From Pirellulales bacterium (GTDB lineage Bacteria > Planctomycetota > Planctomycetia > Pirellulales > JAEUIK01), in contig JAIESQ010000050.1 of the NCBI GenBank assembly GCA_019745975.1, positions 1-53,392 on the forward strand: DNA of 53,392 nt, given 5' to 3'. The translations under genes and the position numbers were made by a program. The notes under the pieces are model-generated. The model was not told the origin of the DNA and did no database searches. It was given only the letters and a program-made list of their open reading frames with translations. Positions within the stretch are counted from its first letter, which is position 1. Every line of letters starts with the position of its first letter. This document shows positions 37,763-47,209 of the stretch, one piece after another.

Positions 37763-39958
37763 TCAAGAGTCGGGGAAGAACTCGTGTTCGAGCGTGACCT
37801 CGCGAATCTGGCGGCTGTCGGGATCGAACACCCGCAGCTTGATCTGGATCGCCCGCAGCGGCGCGGTGTACGGCGGGGGCGCTTCCTGCTCGGTGGGATC
37901 GTCGACGCCGAATTGATTGTCGTTGTCGATGCCGTCGGTGCCGGCGTCGATGGGCCAATTCGATGCGTTCGGGTCCCAAGTCTGCCGCTGAAAAATTCCG
38001 TCCTGCTCGTAGTGCGTGCTCCAGGTGTCGTAGACGGCCGAGGGCCAGGCCATAACGACCGCCGCGGTGTTCCCCATCGGCTCAAGCCCGGCCGGTTGAG
38101 GATGCGTGCCGCGCACGCCCGAGCGAAAATCGCCCGCGTAGTGGAACTGCGGTTGAATGATCAACGGTGCTGGCGGCGCCACGAGCGCGGATTTTGAATC
38201 GACGGGTGGATACATAGGAGGATAGTAGGGTGCTACCGGCACCGCGGGACCAAACGGGAGTCCGGCAAAGTAATTCAAATCGACAAACGCTCCAAAGCCG
38301 GCGATCACTCCATCTTCGACCACCAGCTTCGCCTGCCCGGCGTTGGCGATGGCGGCGGTCGACGACCAGGTATCCATGCCGCCCGGTCCCGCGCCGGGTT
38401 GCCAGTTCTCGTTGGGCGAAACGGCGATGCGCGACGCGCCCCCCGGTGCGGCGACTTCAACCACCGGCGCGCCGGGGTCCCACACCTTGACGTCGAACTC
38501 CAGCACGTTGGTGAGGATGATGTCTTCGCTCACGCGCGGGTCGTTGCCGGCGTTGTTCGGCGACGTCGAAATGTAGTGTGTCAATTCTCCAGTTCGCGAT
38601 TGGCCGGGCAGCGGTTGTGTCTCAAGATAGGGTGTGGGGTTGCGCCAAGCATCGAAAGCGGAGTTTGCAATCGCGTGTGGCGTCGCCTTAGCGGGGATAG
38701 GAATCGTGTCGTCGGGTGTCAACTGCACCGTCGGTGGATACTGAGCGGGAGAAGCACCTTGAGGCACCTGCGTAACTAGGAGTTGCGCATTCAATTGTCC
38801 ATTCGGAACAATCAGCGGTCGCCCCAGCGGTTCGAGTGTTGTGGGGAGCGGGGCGGCGATGCCCATTGCGGCGGACAAGCCCCCAGTAGGATCATTGAAC
38901 GGAAACGGCCAATACGGCGACGAGCACTCGCGCAGTGTCGGCAGCCGCAGCGGGCCCCAGAACCGCGCGTCGTGCGGCCAGGCATAGGGTTGATGGCCGT
39001 AGCGATGCTCGCGCTTTGTCAGGTCGGCGAGCGTGTTGGCGACCAGCCGGCCGGTGGGGCCGGCGCCAGTCTGCGGCGCTGTCGCTTGCAGGCCCCACAG
39101 GCCGTCTTCCTGTCGCGCCGAGATGTCGTAGAGCGCATAGTAACTGCGATACACGGGCGTGCCGCTGGGGTCCAAGAGCGGCTTCGGCGGAATCGGCTGC
39201 AGCGGAACTACTTGAGGTGGGGTTCCCGGAGGCAACTGCACGGCGACCGGTCCCGGCAGCACCAACAGCACGCGGCGATACAGCGTCGTGCCGCGCAGGA
39301 ACCAGCAGACTTCGGCCACGCGCGATTCGACGATCACCGGATCGCCGACCGCCTGCGGAGGCGGCTGGCTCGACGGATCGTTGACGAAGTTCCAGGGCGT
39401 GAACCGCCCGGTGAACGGCTCCTTGGCGGCGCTGCGCACGGTGAGCATCAGCACGTCGTCGTTGTCGCCGACCGTGTAGTCGGCGTTGAGCAGGCCCGAA
39501 CTTGTATCCGCCGGTTCGTCGCTGCGGGTGGCGAAGGCTGCCGCTGGATAGATCGCCCCAATCGGTCCTTCGATGATCTCAAAGTAGCCTTGCGAGGCAT
39601 CGGGCGAAAGGGGCGGGGTGGTGGGCGCGGTCGCCCCTTGCAGGTCGAGCGCCAGGCGATTGCGCGCGGCGCGCAAGCGATCGGTCATTTCGATCGTCGA
39701 GCGACTGTTGCTGATGCTGTCCATCACCAGCCCGAAGACGGTGACGACCGTGGTCATCATCAACAAGGTGATGGCGACGGCGACAAGCATTTCGACGAGC
39801 GTGAAGCCGCGGCGCGGGGATGGGGACGGGCTTTGCAGTCGTGGCACGGCCATCCTGGCCGTGTCCGTCATGGGCTGGAAGCCCATGCCACGGCGATTGG
39901 GGTGCCACTGGCTCTGCCAGTGCGGCACTCGCGAAGAACGAAGCTGGAACCGACGCAT
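37763..39958 (-). CDS. Large prepilin-type (type IV/type II pseudopilin) protein
   Basis: A 731-residue protein with a class III prepilin signal, [20 protein letters not shown]: cleavage after Gly, Phe +1, Glu +5, then one hydrophobic helix. The mature region is long (about 650 residues), with beta-rich and Pro-rich stretches, unlike short pilins; planctomycetes carry many such proteins. The exact start is uncertain: ATGs at 39958, 39886, 39871 and 39853 are in frame. The last three lie in a hairpin repeat (39841-39928), so the leader MAVPRLQSPSPSPRRG may be repeat-derived. It is not close to other secretion genes; the nearest relative is the DUF1559 protein on the opposite strand. Confidence 0.82.
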   Translation of the reverse strand: MRRFQLRSSRVPHWQSQWHPNRRGMGFQPMTDTARMAVPRLQSPSPSPRRGFTLVEMLVAVAITLLMMTTVVTVFGLVMDSISNSRSTIEMTDRLRAARNRLALDLQGATAPTTPPLSPDASQGYFEIIEGPIGAIYPAAAFATRSDEPADTSSGLLNADYTVGDNDDVLMLTVRSAAKEPFTGRFTPWNFVNDPSSQPPPQAVGDPVIVESRVAEVCWFLRGTTLYRRVLLVLPGPVAVQLPPGTPPQVVPLQPIPPKPLLDPSGTPVYRSYYALYDISARQEDGLWGLQATAPQTGAGPTGRLVANTLADLTKREHRYGHQPYAWPHDARFWGPLRLPTLRECSSPYWPFPFNDPTGGLSAAMGIAAPLPTTLEPLGRPLIVPNGQLNAQLLVTQVPQGASPAQYPPTVQLTPDDTIPIPAKATPHAIANSAFDAWRNPTPYLETQPLPGQSRTGELTHYISTSPNNAGNDPRVSEDIILTNVLEFDVKVWDPGAPVVEVAAPGGASRIAVSPNENWQPGAGPGGMDTWSSTAAIANAGQAKLVVEDGVIAGFGAFVDLNYFAGLPFGPAVPVAPYYPPMYPPVDSKSALVAPPAPLIIQPQFHYAGDFRSGVRGTHPQPAGLEPMGNTAAVVMAWPSAVYDTWSTHYEQDGIFQRQTWDPNASNWPIDAGTDGIDNDNQFGVDDPTEQEAPPPYTAPLRAIQIKLRVFDPDSRQIREVTLEHEFFPDS
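39841..39928. repeat. Triple-hairpin repeat covering the pseudopilin start
   Basis: Three stem-loops with 3-base loops: CACGGCCA-tcc-TGGCCGTG (39845-39863), CATGGGCT-gga-AGCCCATG (39869-39887) and CACTGGC-tct-GCCAGTG (39906-39922). The first two are bracketed by GTGGCA/TGCCAC. It overlaps possible start codons of the pseudopilin. Confidence 0.82.
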
Positions 39959-40288
39959 GGCGCCTCTTTCCCAAGCCAGCAGCCAAGGCGACTTGCCGGC
40001 GCGGCCGCTCGTGCCGACGCGCGCAGTCGCGCTAGCGCTTTAGCAGTTTAACCATACCCCTGGCCGGCCCGCGGCGCGTTGGGCTTCGGCGAGCAAAGAG
40101 AAGTGGCGCGGCGAATTTCGCCGGCGGTTAGCCCACGGCCAGCGTAACTGTGTCTCGTGCCGTGGCCAAGGAGTTCTCGACTCACCTGTTCCTAATCGTC
40201 ATTGCAGCTTGGTTTTAGGTCGTTGTCAAGCAAACCGTTGAATTGATCGCGAAAACGTCGCCGGCCGTGGAGGCTGTCCGGAACCAAG

Positions 40289-40416
40289 GGGTGGCACGGA
40301 CCTTGTCCGTGTCGCGGAGCGACAAGAGGGAGTTGTGTTGCGCTGTCGTAGGTGAGAACGCCCGTCCCCTTCAGACCTCTTGTGCCTACGGCACACTGAC
40401 TGGGTCAGGGCCACCC
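40289..40416 (-). repeat. RAYT-associated REP-like element, copy 1 (inverted)
   Basis: 128 bases in the 750-base gap (39959-40707) before the DUF1559 gene. Its reverse complement aligns along its length with the copies flanking the RAYT gene: hairpin CCCTGA...TCAG, GCC(G/T)..GGCAC, CAAGAGG..CTGA, GTCGC...GCGAC and a final GGTGCCACCC-like end. The start tetramer is GTGG instead of GTAG. No gene is recognised elsewhere in this gap, which also holds a degenerate GGTGTC-type repeat at 40273-40285. Confidence 0.85.
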
Positions 40417-40707
40417 GACGCAGCCCTCCCGTCGGTTCCTTGTCGTCGGCCTCGTCGCGGCCGGTGATGCTCGGTAAAACCGGGTTCTGTGTCCCCAGCC
40501 ACAGCACCGCCACCCGGTAGCGCACGCATCAACCCGGGGCCATAGACACGACGCCAGCCGTGGCTCGGTCGTCCCGCTCAAAGCGGCCAATTCGGCGTTT
40601 TTTAGGAAAATTTTTCGCTGGCAACCACCCCCGCTTTTTGTCAGAATCGGGGGTTGCGGAGGAACAGGGGTCTTGTCTGACGGAACACTCGTCTGGGAGT
40701 CCATGTC

Positions 40708-41925
40708 ATGGCTCGTCGCAAGAGAAGAGGCTTTACGCTCGTCGAGCTGCTGGTGGTGATCAGTATCATCGCCATGCTCGCAGGGCTGATCCTGCCCGCG
40801 GTCAACCAAGCCCGCGAATCGGGACGTCGCACGGTCTGCTTGAACAATCAGCAGCAGTTGGCCAAGGCATTCCAACAGTATGAGCTGAGGGCCGGCGCCT
40901 ATCCGGGCTACGTGAACCCGCAGGCTGCCAGCAGCATCGGCGGCTTTTCCGGCGCGACGCGCCCGGTGGGCTGGATGTTCACGCTGCTTCCCTTTCTGGA
41001 ACGCAACGACATCGCCGAGCCGTATGGAATCGCCGGGCTGCAGCAAGTTGTCTCGAGCAATACGGCGGGAGTAACGGTTCCGCCTTCCGGCGATACGCCC
41101 GGTGGCTTGGCCCCCTACTTGCTGCCGAATTTCTATCTCAAGGTTGCCCTGTGCCCGAGCGACGAACGCGCTCCCACGTTGGGAGCCAACACGAGTCCAC
41201 CGGAGCGCACCTGGTGCAGCTACGTCGTCAATTGCGGCTTGAAGGACATGGATCAACCCACGCCCTCGCTGAATGGCACGACGCCCGTGCCGCGCGACTG
41301 GCCGGCCAACGGCGTGTTCCATTGCAACTTCCCGTATCAGTGGCCAGTGGGATCGGCGCTGGCGCCGATTCCGAATTATCTGCCGCCCAGCGGCAGCGTT
41401 CCGGTGGCCTTCCTGACCAATCCCGCCGAACGCCCCACACGGATGACGCAGAGCTACATTGGTAGCGGCGATGGGACGGCCACCACCTTGATGCTCTCGG
41501 AGAACATCGACTGCGGCAACTGGACCGACGTCTACGAACAGCAGGTCGGCTTCGTCTGGCAGGCCGGCTTTATCGCAGCGGGCCTGCCCGGCCCCGCGGC
41601 GTCAACGCCGTACGACTACTTGAGCGTGGCACTCAAGCGGATCAATGAGAACGCTGGTGGGATCGATAGCGACCCGTCGAACGCTCCGAGCTACGCTCGT
41701 CCGTCGAGCCGGCACCCGGGCGTGGTCGTGGCCACGTTTTGCGACGGTCACACGCAGACGCTCAACAGTGAGATCGACTATCTCGTCTACTGCCAACTGA
41801 TGACGCCGCGCGGCAAGCAGGCGCAGCCGGCGGGTGTCAACGGCGCGGTCAACGGGCAGTTCTTGAAAATCGGCTCGCAGTACCAGATCTACACGAACTC
41901 GCAGTTGAGCGAAGGCTCATACTAA
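40708..41925 (+). CDS. DUF1559 prepilin-type protein
   Basis: A 405-residue protein of the DUF1559 family, hugely expanded in planctomycetes. The N-terminal prepilin signal [20 protein letters not shown] (cleavage after Gly, Phe +1, Glu +5) is followed by one helix and the [14 protein letters not shown] region. The C-terminus has the family signature [20 protein letters not shown]. The start is ATG 40708, with GGGAG 8 bases upstream; an out-of-frame ATG sits at 40703. The 5' leader contains a GC-rich hairpin, and a strong terminator follows the stop. The function of DUF1559 proteins is not established; export and surface display via a type II secretion-like system is presumed. Confidence 0.93.
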   Translation: MARRKRRGFTLVELLVVISIIAMLAGLILPAVNQARESGRRTVCLNNQQQLAKAFQQYELRAGAYPGYVNPQAASSIGGFSGATRPVGWMFTLLPFLERNDIAEPYGIAGLQQVVSSNTAGVTVPPSGDTPGGLAPYLLPNFYLKVALCPSDERAPTLGANTSPPERTWCSYVVNCGLKDMDQPTPSLNGTTPVPRDWPANGVFHCNFPYQWPVGSALAPIPNYLPPSGSVPVAFLTNPAERPTRMTQSYIGSGDGTATTLMLSENIDCGNWTDVYEQQVGFVWQAGFIAAGLPGPAASTPYDYLSVALKRINENAGGIDSDPSNAPSYARPSSRHPGVVVATFCDGHTQTLNSEIDYLVYCQLMTPRGKQAQPAGVNGAVNGQFLKIGSQYQIYTNSQLSEGSY

Positions 41926-41958
41926 CGCTCGATCCCGAGTTCACGCTGATTGCACAGA

Positions 41959-41992
41959 CCCCTCGGCGGCTCCGGCCGCCGAGGGGTTTTTT
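41959..41992 (+). terminator. Rho-independent terminator after the DUF1559 gene
   Basis: A perfect 12 bp stem, CCCCTCGGCGGC (41959-41970) and GCCGCCGAGGGG (41975-41986), with a 4-base loop and TTTTTT directly after. It lies 34 bases past the stop. Confidence 0.92.
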
Positions 41993-42012
41993 GTTGCGCT
42001 CGGAGCATCATT

Positions 42013-42163
42013 GGGTAGCCCTGATCCTATCAGGGTGCCGCAGGCACAAGAGGGCTGATGGGGAATCGTTGTCTCTCGCGCCGCAACGTAGCACAACGGC
42101 CGCTTGTCGCTGCGCGACGAGTTGCTTGGTCGCGTAGCGATCGTGACAAGGTCGGTGCCACCC
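42013..42163. repeat. RAYT-flanking REP-like element, copy 2
   Basis: 151 bases beginning GGGTAGCCCTGATCC with a hairpin CCCTGAT-cct-ATCAGGG and ending GGTGCCACCC. It overlaps the 3' end of the RAYT frame, which stops at a TGA in the hairpin (42030-42032). It is longer than copies 1 and 3 by 23 bases, mainly near 42117-42147. Confidence 0.88.
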
Positions 42164-42689
42164 GTCTATCAGAGAGTGTGCGAGTTATTCGATCCATCCC
42201 ACTTTGACTCGATTTCCCTAGTTCGTAATACCGTGCCGAACTCCATCGCCAATCCAAGGCCTGTTCAACCAAGCCGGCGCGGACGGGATTTTGATGCATG
42301 TAATCGAGTTTCTCCTCTAGCTTGTGGCTGCTGAAGATGTTGAATCCGTAGTACTTGGCTTGCCAGACCGGAGAATCCGCGACCTTCTGCGCGTAATTCG
42401 TCAGCACGCGTTCAAATAGCGAGCGAATTCCCGAACTGCTAGTTCGTTTCCAGTGTTGCATGAACTCGCGCAACTGCCCTTTCTGGCAGAACCACAGGAG
42501 CGCGTGAACATGATTCGGCATGATGACGAAGCCAATGCAGCGCGCGGTCAAGAGCGAAAGCTGTGAGTTCATAGTTCCCAATACGATTCGCTTCGCACGG
42601 TCATCATCGAGCAGCCGTCGCCTGCGGTAACACGAGAACGTAACGAAGTGCACGTGCAGTTCTTGGTCGTAGGTTTTGCGTTTAGCCAT
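42030..42689 (-). mobile_element. RAYT: REP-associated tyrosine transposase (IS200/IS605-like Y1 family)
   Basis: A 219-residue HUH transposase. The metal-binding pair is His60 and His62 (PNHVHALLW) and the likely nucleophile is Tyr130 (DYMHQNPVRAGLV). It starts MAKRKTYDQELHVHFVTFSC at ATG 42689; a longer frame upstream only reads into repeat copy 3. The last 45 or so residues are encoded by repeat copy 2, so the C-terminus is repeat-derived. RAYTs cut single-stranded DNA next to REP hairpins at GTAG-like tetramers. It is flanked by two same-orientation copies about 600 bases apart. All key residues are present, so it may be active. It has no accessory TnpB and no transposon end pair, consistent with a domesticated RAYT. 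Confidence 0.9.
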
Positions 42690-42747
42690 TTGTTTAGGTT
42701 TCACGCATTGACAAGGACATCGCAACGACCCGTGACAGGGAGAACTG

Positions 42748-42875
42748 GGGTAGCCCTGATCCAATCAGGGTGCCGCAGGCACAAGAGGTCTGATGGGGAA
42801 ACGTCGTCGCTCGCGCCGCGACGCAATACAACGGCCTCTTGTCGCTGCGCGACACCGACAAGGTCGGTGCCACCC
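42748..42875. repeat. RAYT-flanking REP-like element, copy 3
   Basis: 128 bases upstream of the RAYT start, same orientation as copy 2. It begins GGGTAGCCCTGATCC with hairpin CCCTGAT-cca-ATCAGGG, then GTGCCGCAGGCAC and CCGAC-aag-GTCGG hairpins, and ends GGTGCCACCC. The GTAG next to the first hairpin fits the REP rule of RAYT systems. Confidence 0.9.
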
Positions 42876-42888
42876 TATTAACTCCCGC

Positions 42889-45315
42889 TTACTTCCGCAT
42901 CAGCCACACTTCGCTCACCTGAGCGCCGCGGCCGTTGTTGCCCTGGCCTGCCTCGCGATACCAGGACAAATCCAACTGGCCATCCCGGGTCGCTTCGCGC
43001 GGAATCTCGAATTCGACGGGCCGCACCGGAGTTGGCTTGGCCATTAGCGGATGAACCTCGATGTTGTCGCCGGCCACCAGGCGAATCTTCTTCGACAGCC
43101 CGTCGCCGGCGTACACCACGCGCAACTTGTAGCTGGCCGCGGGATCGAGCCCGTCGTAGTGCAAGCGTAGCGGCTGATCCCACAGCGCTTCGGCCAGATC
43201 GATCCATGACATGCGCCACGGCCCGCCAACCAGGTGGCGATCGTCGGGGTCTTCCCCTTCTTCGAAGCCGGTCTTATTGCGGCGGTACGCGCCGGGATCG
43301 TCGGCGAACGTGCCGTCGCGCACGAGATGCGGCTGCCGGGCGATGTTCCCCAAGTCGTCGTAAAAACCGCCGGGCCCTGGATCGGTCCAGCGCACGATCT
43401 CGTCGAGGCCGGCGAGTCGTTCCGTGTCGTTCGACAGCTTGCGCAGCGACTTGAAGCGGGCCGCCAGCCAGCGGCGGTTGTTCAAGGGGTAGTCGATCGT
43501 ATCGAGCGTCGCCCCGCGATCGACGGCGATCGCCTGATAGCGCGAGGCGCTCGTTTGCATCTTGATGCTCTGCCAGAGCTCCTCGGCCAGCGCGAAGACA
43601 CGGTCGCGCCAGTCGGCGGCCACGCGCTCGGCCTCGGCCCGAGCCAGGATCGCTTCGGCCTCGTCGATGGCTTTGGTGGCGCCGACTTGGGGGGCGGCGC
43701 GCAAGCGCTCCATCGCTTGAGCTTCGAGCTCAGTCTCGTGGATCAACCGCCGCCGCACGTAGGCGTCGTAGTACGACCGATAAAGTGCTTGCTGAAACCG
43801 CCAATTCTGCAAGACGTGCGGACTGGCCGCGCGTTCCATGTCCTGGAATTGCTCGAGCGTGACGTCGACCCCTTCGTTGGTGAGCACGGGCCCCTGCCAA
43901 TTGCGCTCAAGCGCCATGAGGCCCTGGGTGAACGTGTCGCGAAACTCGGGGCCGATGAAGTACTGGCTGTAGTCGCGCAGGATATCGAGCACGTCGCGGT
44001 CGGGATTCCAGCCCAAGCCGCTCCAGACGAACTTGTTGACGTCGTCGTTGCACCCTTCGGAGTAGGTCAGAAAGCCGATGGTCTGCGGCTGCAAGAGGCG
44101 GAAGATCTGTGTCATCGCCACCGGCCGCGGACAGATGCACTCGCGCGCCGACGTGATCGCGAAGGCCACGTCCCAATCGGCCACCGGATACTGGCACTGG
44201 CGCGTGTGCGTGATGTCGGGGTAATGGCGGATCGGGTAGCGCTCGGGAACCAGCTTGCGCAGCTCCGGCAGCGGAATGCGCACCTGCGGCGCGAAGACCA
44301 CGCCGGTGAGCCAGGCGGTGTTGTCGTCGCGCAGGATCGCCAGAAAGTCGTCGAGCCAGGCCTGCGTGAAACCTTGCGGCGAAACCCACATTTGTGCCCG
44401 CGGGTGCTTTTGCCGGAGCCGCGCCGTTTGCTTCTCGAGCAAGGGCATCAGCAGCTTCGGCGGCGTGTGGCCCGGGTCGCCGCCGGGCACCAGCACCGCG
44501 TCGATGCGCGGCAAGGCATCAAAGACACAACCCCATTCCTCAAGCGCGAACTCGATTGTCGCCGGGTCGCCATAGTCCTTGTCGAGCGCAGGATACCAAA
44601 TCCAGACGTCGAGCCCGTAGTCGTCGGCCAGCTTCGACATGCCGGTCATCATTTCCAATTGCGGCCGGGGAAAGTGTGGGCTCGTGGCCGCGTCGTCGGT
44701 GCGCGGGGGGACGAGCTCCACGGCGTTGCAGCCGAACACGGCCAGGTCGCGGTAGTACTGCTCCCACTGCGGCAGGTCCCACGCGTCGTAGGAGTTTGTC
44801 TTGGGGCGATAGCCGAGTTGATGCCCGCGCAAGGGGTATTTTGGGGACGTGGCCACCGCATAGTCGTCGTCGATGGTGATGCTGCCGGCGCTCAAGCGCA
44901 TCGCCCGCAAAAGCTGCCCGATGCCGAACAGAATCCCGCGGTCGTCGCGGCCGATGATCTCGACGCGTGTGGCCTGGTTTTTCTGTGCGACTTTGATCTG
45001 GAAACTCTCGGGGCCGCCGCTGGCGACCGAGCGACCATCGGCGCGCATGATGACGATGGCCGTTGAAAGGGCGTCGTGCCCGAGCTCGCTTACCTGCCAG
45101 CGGATACCGGTGCGCTTGTGGACTTCATCGACGAGCATGGCGACCGCCTTGGTCGCCTGAGGCGATTGCTGCTTGGGGACCGCCACGACGGCTTCGCGCA
45201 GTTCGATGGCCGAGCTGGTTGCCGCGCCGGTAAGTAGCGCGGCCCCAACCAGCGCCGCGCACGCGCGCGCTGGTAGACTCGTGCTTCTCGCATAGCCATT
45301 GGTCGCTGCTAGCAT
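42889..45315 (-). CDS. Secreted glycoside hydrolase-like protein (GH67/GH20-related architecture)
   Basis: An 808-residue protein with a signal peptide (CAALVGAALLTGAATSSA). The N-terminal part (about 35-150) looks like the zincin-like accessory domain found in GH20/GH67 (VAMLVDEVHKRTGI, DRGILFGIGQLLRAMR). A TIM-barrel-like core follows (LRGHQLGYRPKTNSYDAWDL, FGCNAVELVPP, AQMWVSPQGF), and the C-terminus is beta-rich (SYKLRVVYAGDGLSKKIRLV). Acid/base residues cannot be assigned safely. A role in breaking down glycans outside the cytoplasm is likely; the precise family (alpha-glucuronidase or beta-hexosaminidase type) is uncertain. The start is ATG 45315 with GGAGAG upstream. Confidence 0.7.
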   Translation of the reverse strand: MLAATNGYARSTSLPARACAALVGAALLTGAATSSAIELREAVVAVPKQQSPQATKAVAMLVDEVHKRTGIRWQVSELGHDALSTAIVIMRADGRSVASGGPESFQIKVAQKNQATRVEIIGRDDRGILFGIGQLLRAMRLSAGSITIDDDYAVATSPKYPLRGHQLGYRPKTNSYDAWDLPQWEQYYRDLAVFGCNAVELVPPRTDDAATSPHFPRPQLEMMTGMSKLADDYGLDVWIWYPALDKDYGDPATIEFALEEWGCVFDALPRIDAVLVPGGDPGHTPPKLLMPLLEKQTARLRQKHPRAQMWVSPQGFTQAWLDDFLAILRDDNTAWLTGVVFAPQVRIPLPELRKLVPERYPIRHYPDITHTRQCQYPVADWDVAFAITSARECICPRPVAMTQIFRLLQPQTIGFLTYSEGCNDDVNKFVWSGLGWNPDRDVLDILRDYSQYFIGPEFRDTFTQGLMALERNWQGPVLTNEGVDVTLEQFQDMERAASPHVLQNWRFQQALYRSYYDAYVRRRLIHETELEAQAMERLRAAPQVGATKAIDEAEAILARAEAERVAADWRDRVFALAEELWQSIKMQTSASRYQAIAVDRGATLDTIDYPLNNRRWLAARFKSLRKLSNDTERLAGLDEIVRWTDPGPGGFYDDLGNIARQPHLVRDGTFADDPGAYRRNKTGFEEGEDPDDRHLVGGPWRMSWIDLAEALWDQPLRLHYDGLDPAASYKLRVVYAGDGLSKKIRLVAGDNIEVHPLMAKPTPVRPVEFEIPREATRDGQLDLSWYREAGQGNNGRGAQVSEVWLMRK

Positions 45316-45495
45316 GACGCTCTCCGAATGACGGTCTCTTCACGTCGCCCGACCGAGGTCGGAAGCAAACGCAATTCACATGGGCGAAGTATGCACGGCT
45401 GCAGCTAGCCGTGCTAGCGGGCAAACCGCTCTGGACGCAGCGGGCCGAATTGGTACTCTCCGCAGCCCTCCCAAGGTGCGCGAAGGGATTCGCAG

Positions 45496-46233
45496 ATGAA
45501 ATTCCGTCTGACATTGCTGGTCGCCGCGCTGGTTGCCGCCGCAGGTTGCAAGTCGCAAGCGCCCATGAACAATCCGTTCCCGCTGACGGTGCCGCCGCCC
45601 GGTTCGGCAAATGCCGAAGCGCCGCTCTACAGCAGCACGCCGGCCCAGCCCTACTACAACCCGGCGCCGGGACAGACCATCCTGCCGAATACCAGCGCAC
45701 CGACGAATCCTGGCGTGCCTGGATATACCGGAGCGGCAGGCGCGCCTCCGACGACACCGCCGCCAGTCTCCACGCCGGCGGGGCCGACGTACCAGCCCGG
45801 GGGGACGTTTGAATTTCGCGGCAGCGGCGTGACGCCCGGCGCGGCGAGTGCCACGAACCAGCAAGTCGCGGCGCATGGCGGCAGCGGGGAGGCGCCGGCT
45901 TCGGCCGCCGCGCATACCTCGGATAGCGCGCCGAATTCTTCCCTCGCAACCACGGCCGACGCGTCGACCGAGGTGCGCACGCGGCGCGGTACGCGCATTC
46001 GTGTCGTTGAGCCGCGTTCGCCGGCGGCACCGAGCGACAGTTCGCACGCCAGCGACGTGGCGTCGTCCACGTCGCACGCCCACACGGCCGCTCAAGAGCC
46101 GCGTCGCCTGGACACGGCTGCCAGCTCGAGCGAAGCGGTCGACATCATGCGACTCCCGCCGATCGGCGGGTCTTCGCCCACGGTGCGCCAGGCCAGCGCC
46201 GCAAGTGCAGGCGGCCATTTCGACCGCGGCTAG
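45496..46233 (+). CDS. Proline/alanine-rich lipoprotein of unknown function
   Basis: A 245-residue lipoprotein with a clear lipobox (LVAAAGC at residues 12-18). The mature part is low complexity: Pro/Gly/Thr-rich in the first half and Ala/Ser-rich in the second, with a basic patch (RTRRGTRIRVVEPR). No domain is recognised; it is probably an extended envelope linker or surface protein. ATG 45496. Confidence 0.7.
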   Translation: MKFRLTLLVAALVAAAGCKSQAPMNNPFPLTVPPPGSANAEAPLYSSTPAQPYYNPAPGQTILPNTSAPTNPGVPGYTGAAGAPPTTPPPVSTPAGPTYQPGGTFEFRGSGVTPGAASATNQQVAAHGGSGEAPASAAAHTSDSAPNSSLATTADASTEVRTRRGTRIRVVEPRSPAAPSDSSHASDVASSTSHAHTAAQEPRRLDTAASSSEAVDIMRLPPIGGSSPTVRQASAASAGGHFDRG

Positions 46234-46281
46234 CGCGCGAGCCGACCAGCGCCCGACTCTACGGTACCTATTGCTTTTGAA

Positions 46282-46599
46282 TCAATCAGAGGGCGGCCCT
46301 GCGCGCGGCTCACGCACCGTCTCGGGCCGGTGAGTCAGCGGTTCAAACTGGCTGACCACGAGCGCGGCCAGATCGAGCAACACCTGGATCGCGCGAATCA
46401 CGATCATGAACAAAAGCAAGTAGACCGCCATGAAGATCGCAAAGATGGCGGCGATCAACCCCAAGCTCAGCGCCAGCGCTGCCGCCTCGACGTCCAGGCT
46501 CAGCCCTAGCGCATACAAGCCAGGCACGACGAGCGACGTGCCCAAGAGCAGCGTGCGGAGCGAGAATTGAAAGCGGGGATGCTTGGTCGCGGCAGGCAT
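46282..46599 (-). CDS. Small two-helix membrane protein (planctomycetal RFSLRTLL family)
   Basis: A 105-residue protein: a charged N-terminus with the motif RFQFSLRTLLLG, widespread in planctomycetal small membrane proteins, then two hydrophobic helices (LVVPGLYALGLSLDVEAAAL and AIFAIFMAVYLLLFMIVI) and an acidic/basic tail. The start at 46599 is preferred over 46629 because MPAATKHPRFQFSLRTLL places the motif near the N-terminus. Function unknown. Divergent from the next gene. Confidence 0.6.
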   Translation of the reverse strand: MPAATKHPRFQFSLRTLLLGTSLVVPGLYALGLSLDVEAAALALSLGLIAAIFAIFMAVYLLLFMIVIRAIQVLLDLAALVVSQFEPLTHRPETVREPRAGPPSD

Positions 46600-46691
46600 A
46601 TTGCTTGAGCAGCAATGTCCAAGGCACACTGCGGGCTAGGATCGATCATCGCGGATTGGTTCGCAAGCCACATCGCGTAGACTACCCGATT

Positions 46692-47183
46692 ATGCCTGCA
46701 GACAGAAATAAAACACGTCGCGGCTGCGCCACCTGCCTGGCTGGTGCGATTCTCCTCATTGTCGCTGTCGTTGCTTTGTGGTGGCGGCTCTTCCCACCCC
46801 CGGATCGAGTGCGCTATCCTGAATCTGGATTTAAGTTTCCCGGTGCCACCGAGATCACAAGCATCAAAGGTCGCTATCTGCAGAAGCGAGTTTTCGCTGT
46901 CGAAGACTTCGAGCTGCCGCGTGAGTCATGGACAGCGCTGTTGGGCGCTCTTGGCCCGTCACAACGTGACTACCTTCCCTCGAAGTGGCAAGCGCTCGGC
47001 GAACTTGAAATCCAGACAGTCGATGGGAAAACTCTTCAAATCAATCTGTATGACCCCGGCGAAGGCATCGGTGCGTTCTCCGCGGGGCCTGATTGGGATT
47101 CACGCCGATACTATCGCGGCGGCGACACGCGGCTAGTGATCGAAGCGATTACCAAGGCCCATGCTCGGAGTATTGCGCAGTAA
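46692..47183 (+). CDS. Single-pass membrane protein of unknown function
   Basis: A 163-residue protein with an N-terminal membrane helix (LAGAILLIVAVVALWWRLF) after a basic segment, so probably an inner-membrane or secreted anchor. The remainder, with YLQKRVFAVEDFELPRESWT and LGELEIQTVDGKTLQINLYD, is mixed alpha/beta without a recognised domain. ATG 46692 chosen as the start nearest the signal-anchor. It precedes the next gene by 26 bases. Confidence 0.6.
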   Translation: MPADRNKTRRGCATCLAGAILLIVAVVALWWRLFPPPDRVRYPESGFKFPGATEITSIKGRYLQKRVFAVEDFELPRESWTALLGALGPSQRDYLPSKWQALGELEIQTVDGKTLQINLYDPGEGIGAFSAGPDWDSRRYYRGGDTRLVIEAITKAHARSIAQ

Positions 47184-47209
47184 CTCGACAGTTGTGTTTC
47201 AACGATTTT

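Noticed and set aside
38783-40051. A 422-codon plus-strand frame opposite the pseudopilin
   Set aside because: Shadow of the minus-strand gene with the clear prepilin signal.
43234-45066. A 610-codon plus-strand frame opposite the GH-like gene
   Set aside because: Composition is that of a reverse-complement shadow and no domain or ribosome binding site supports it.
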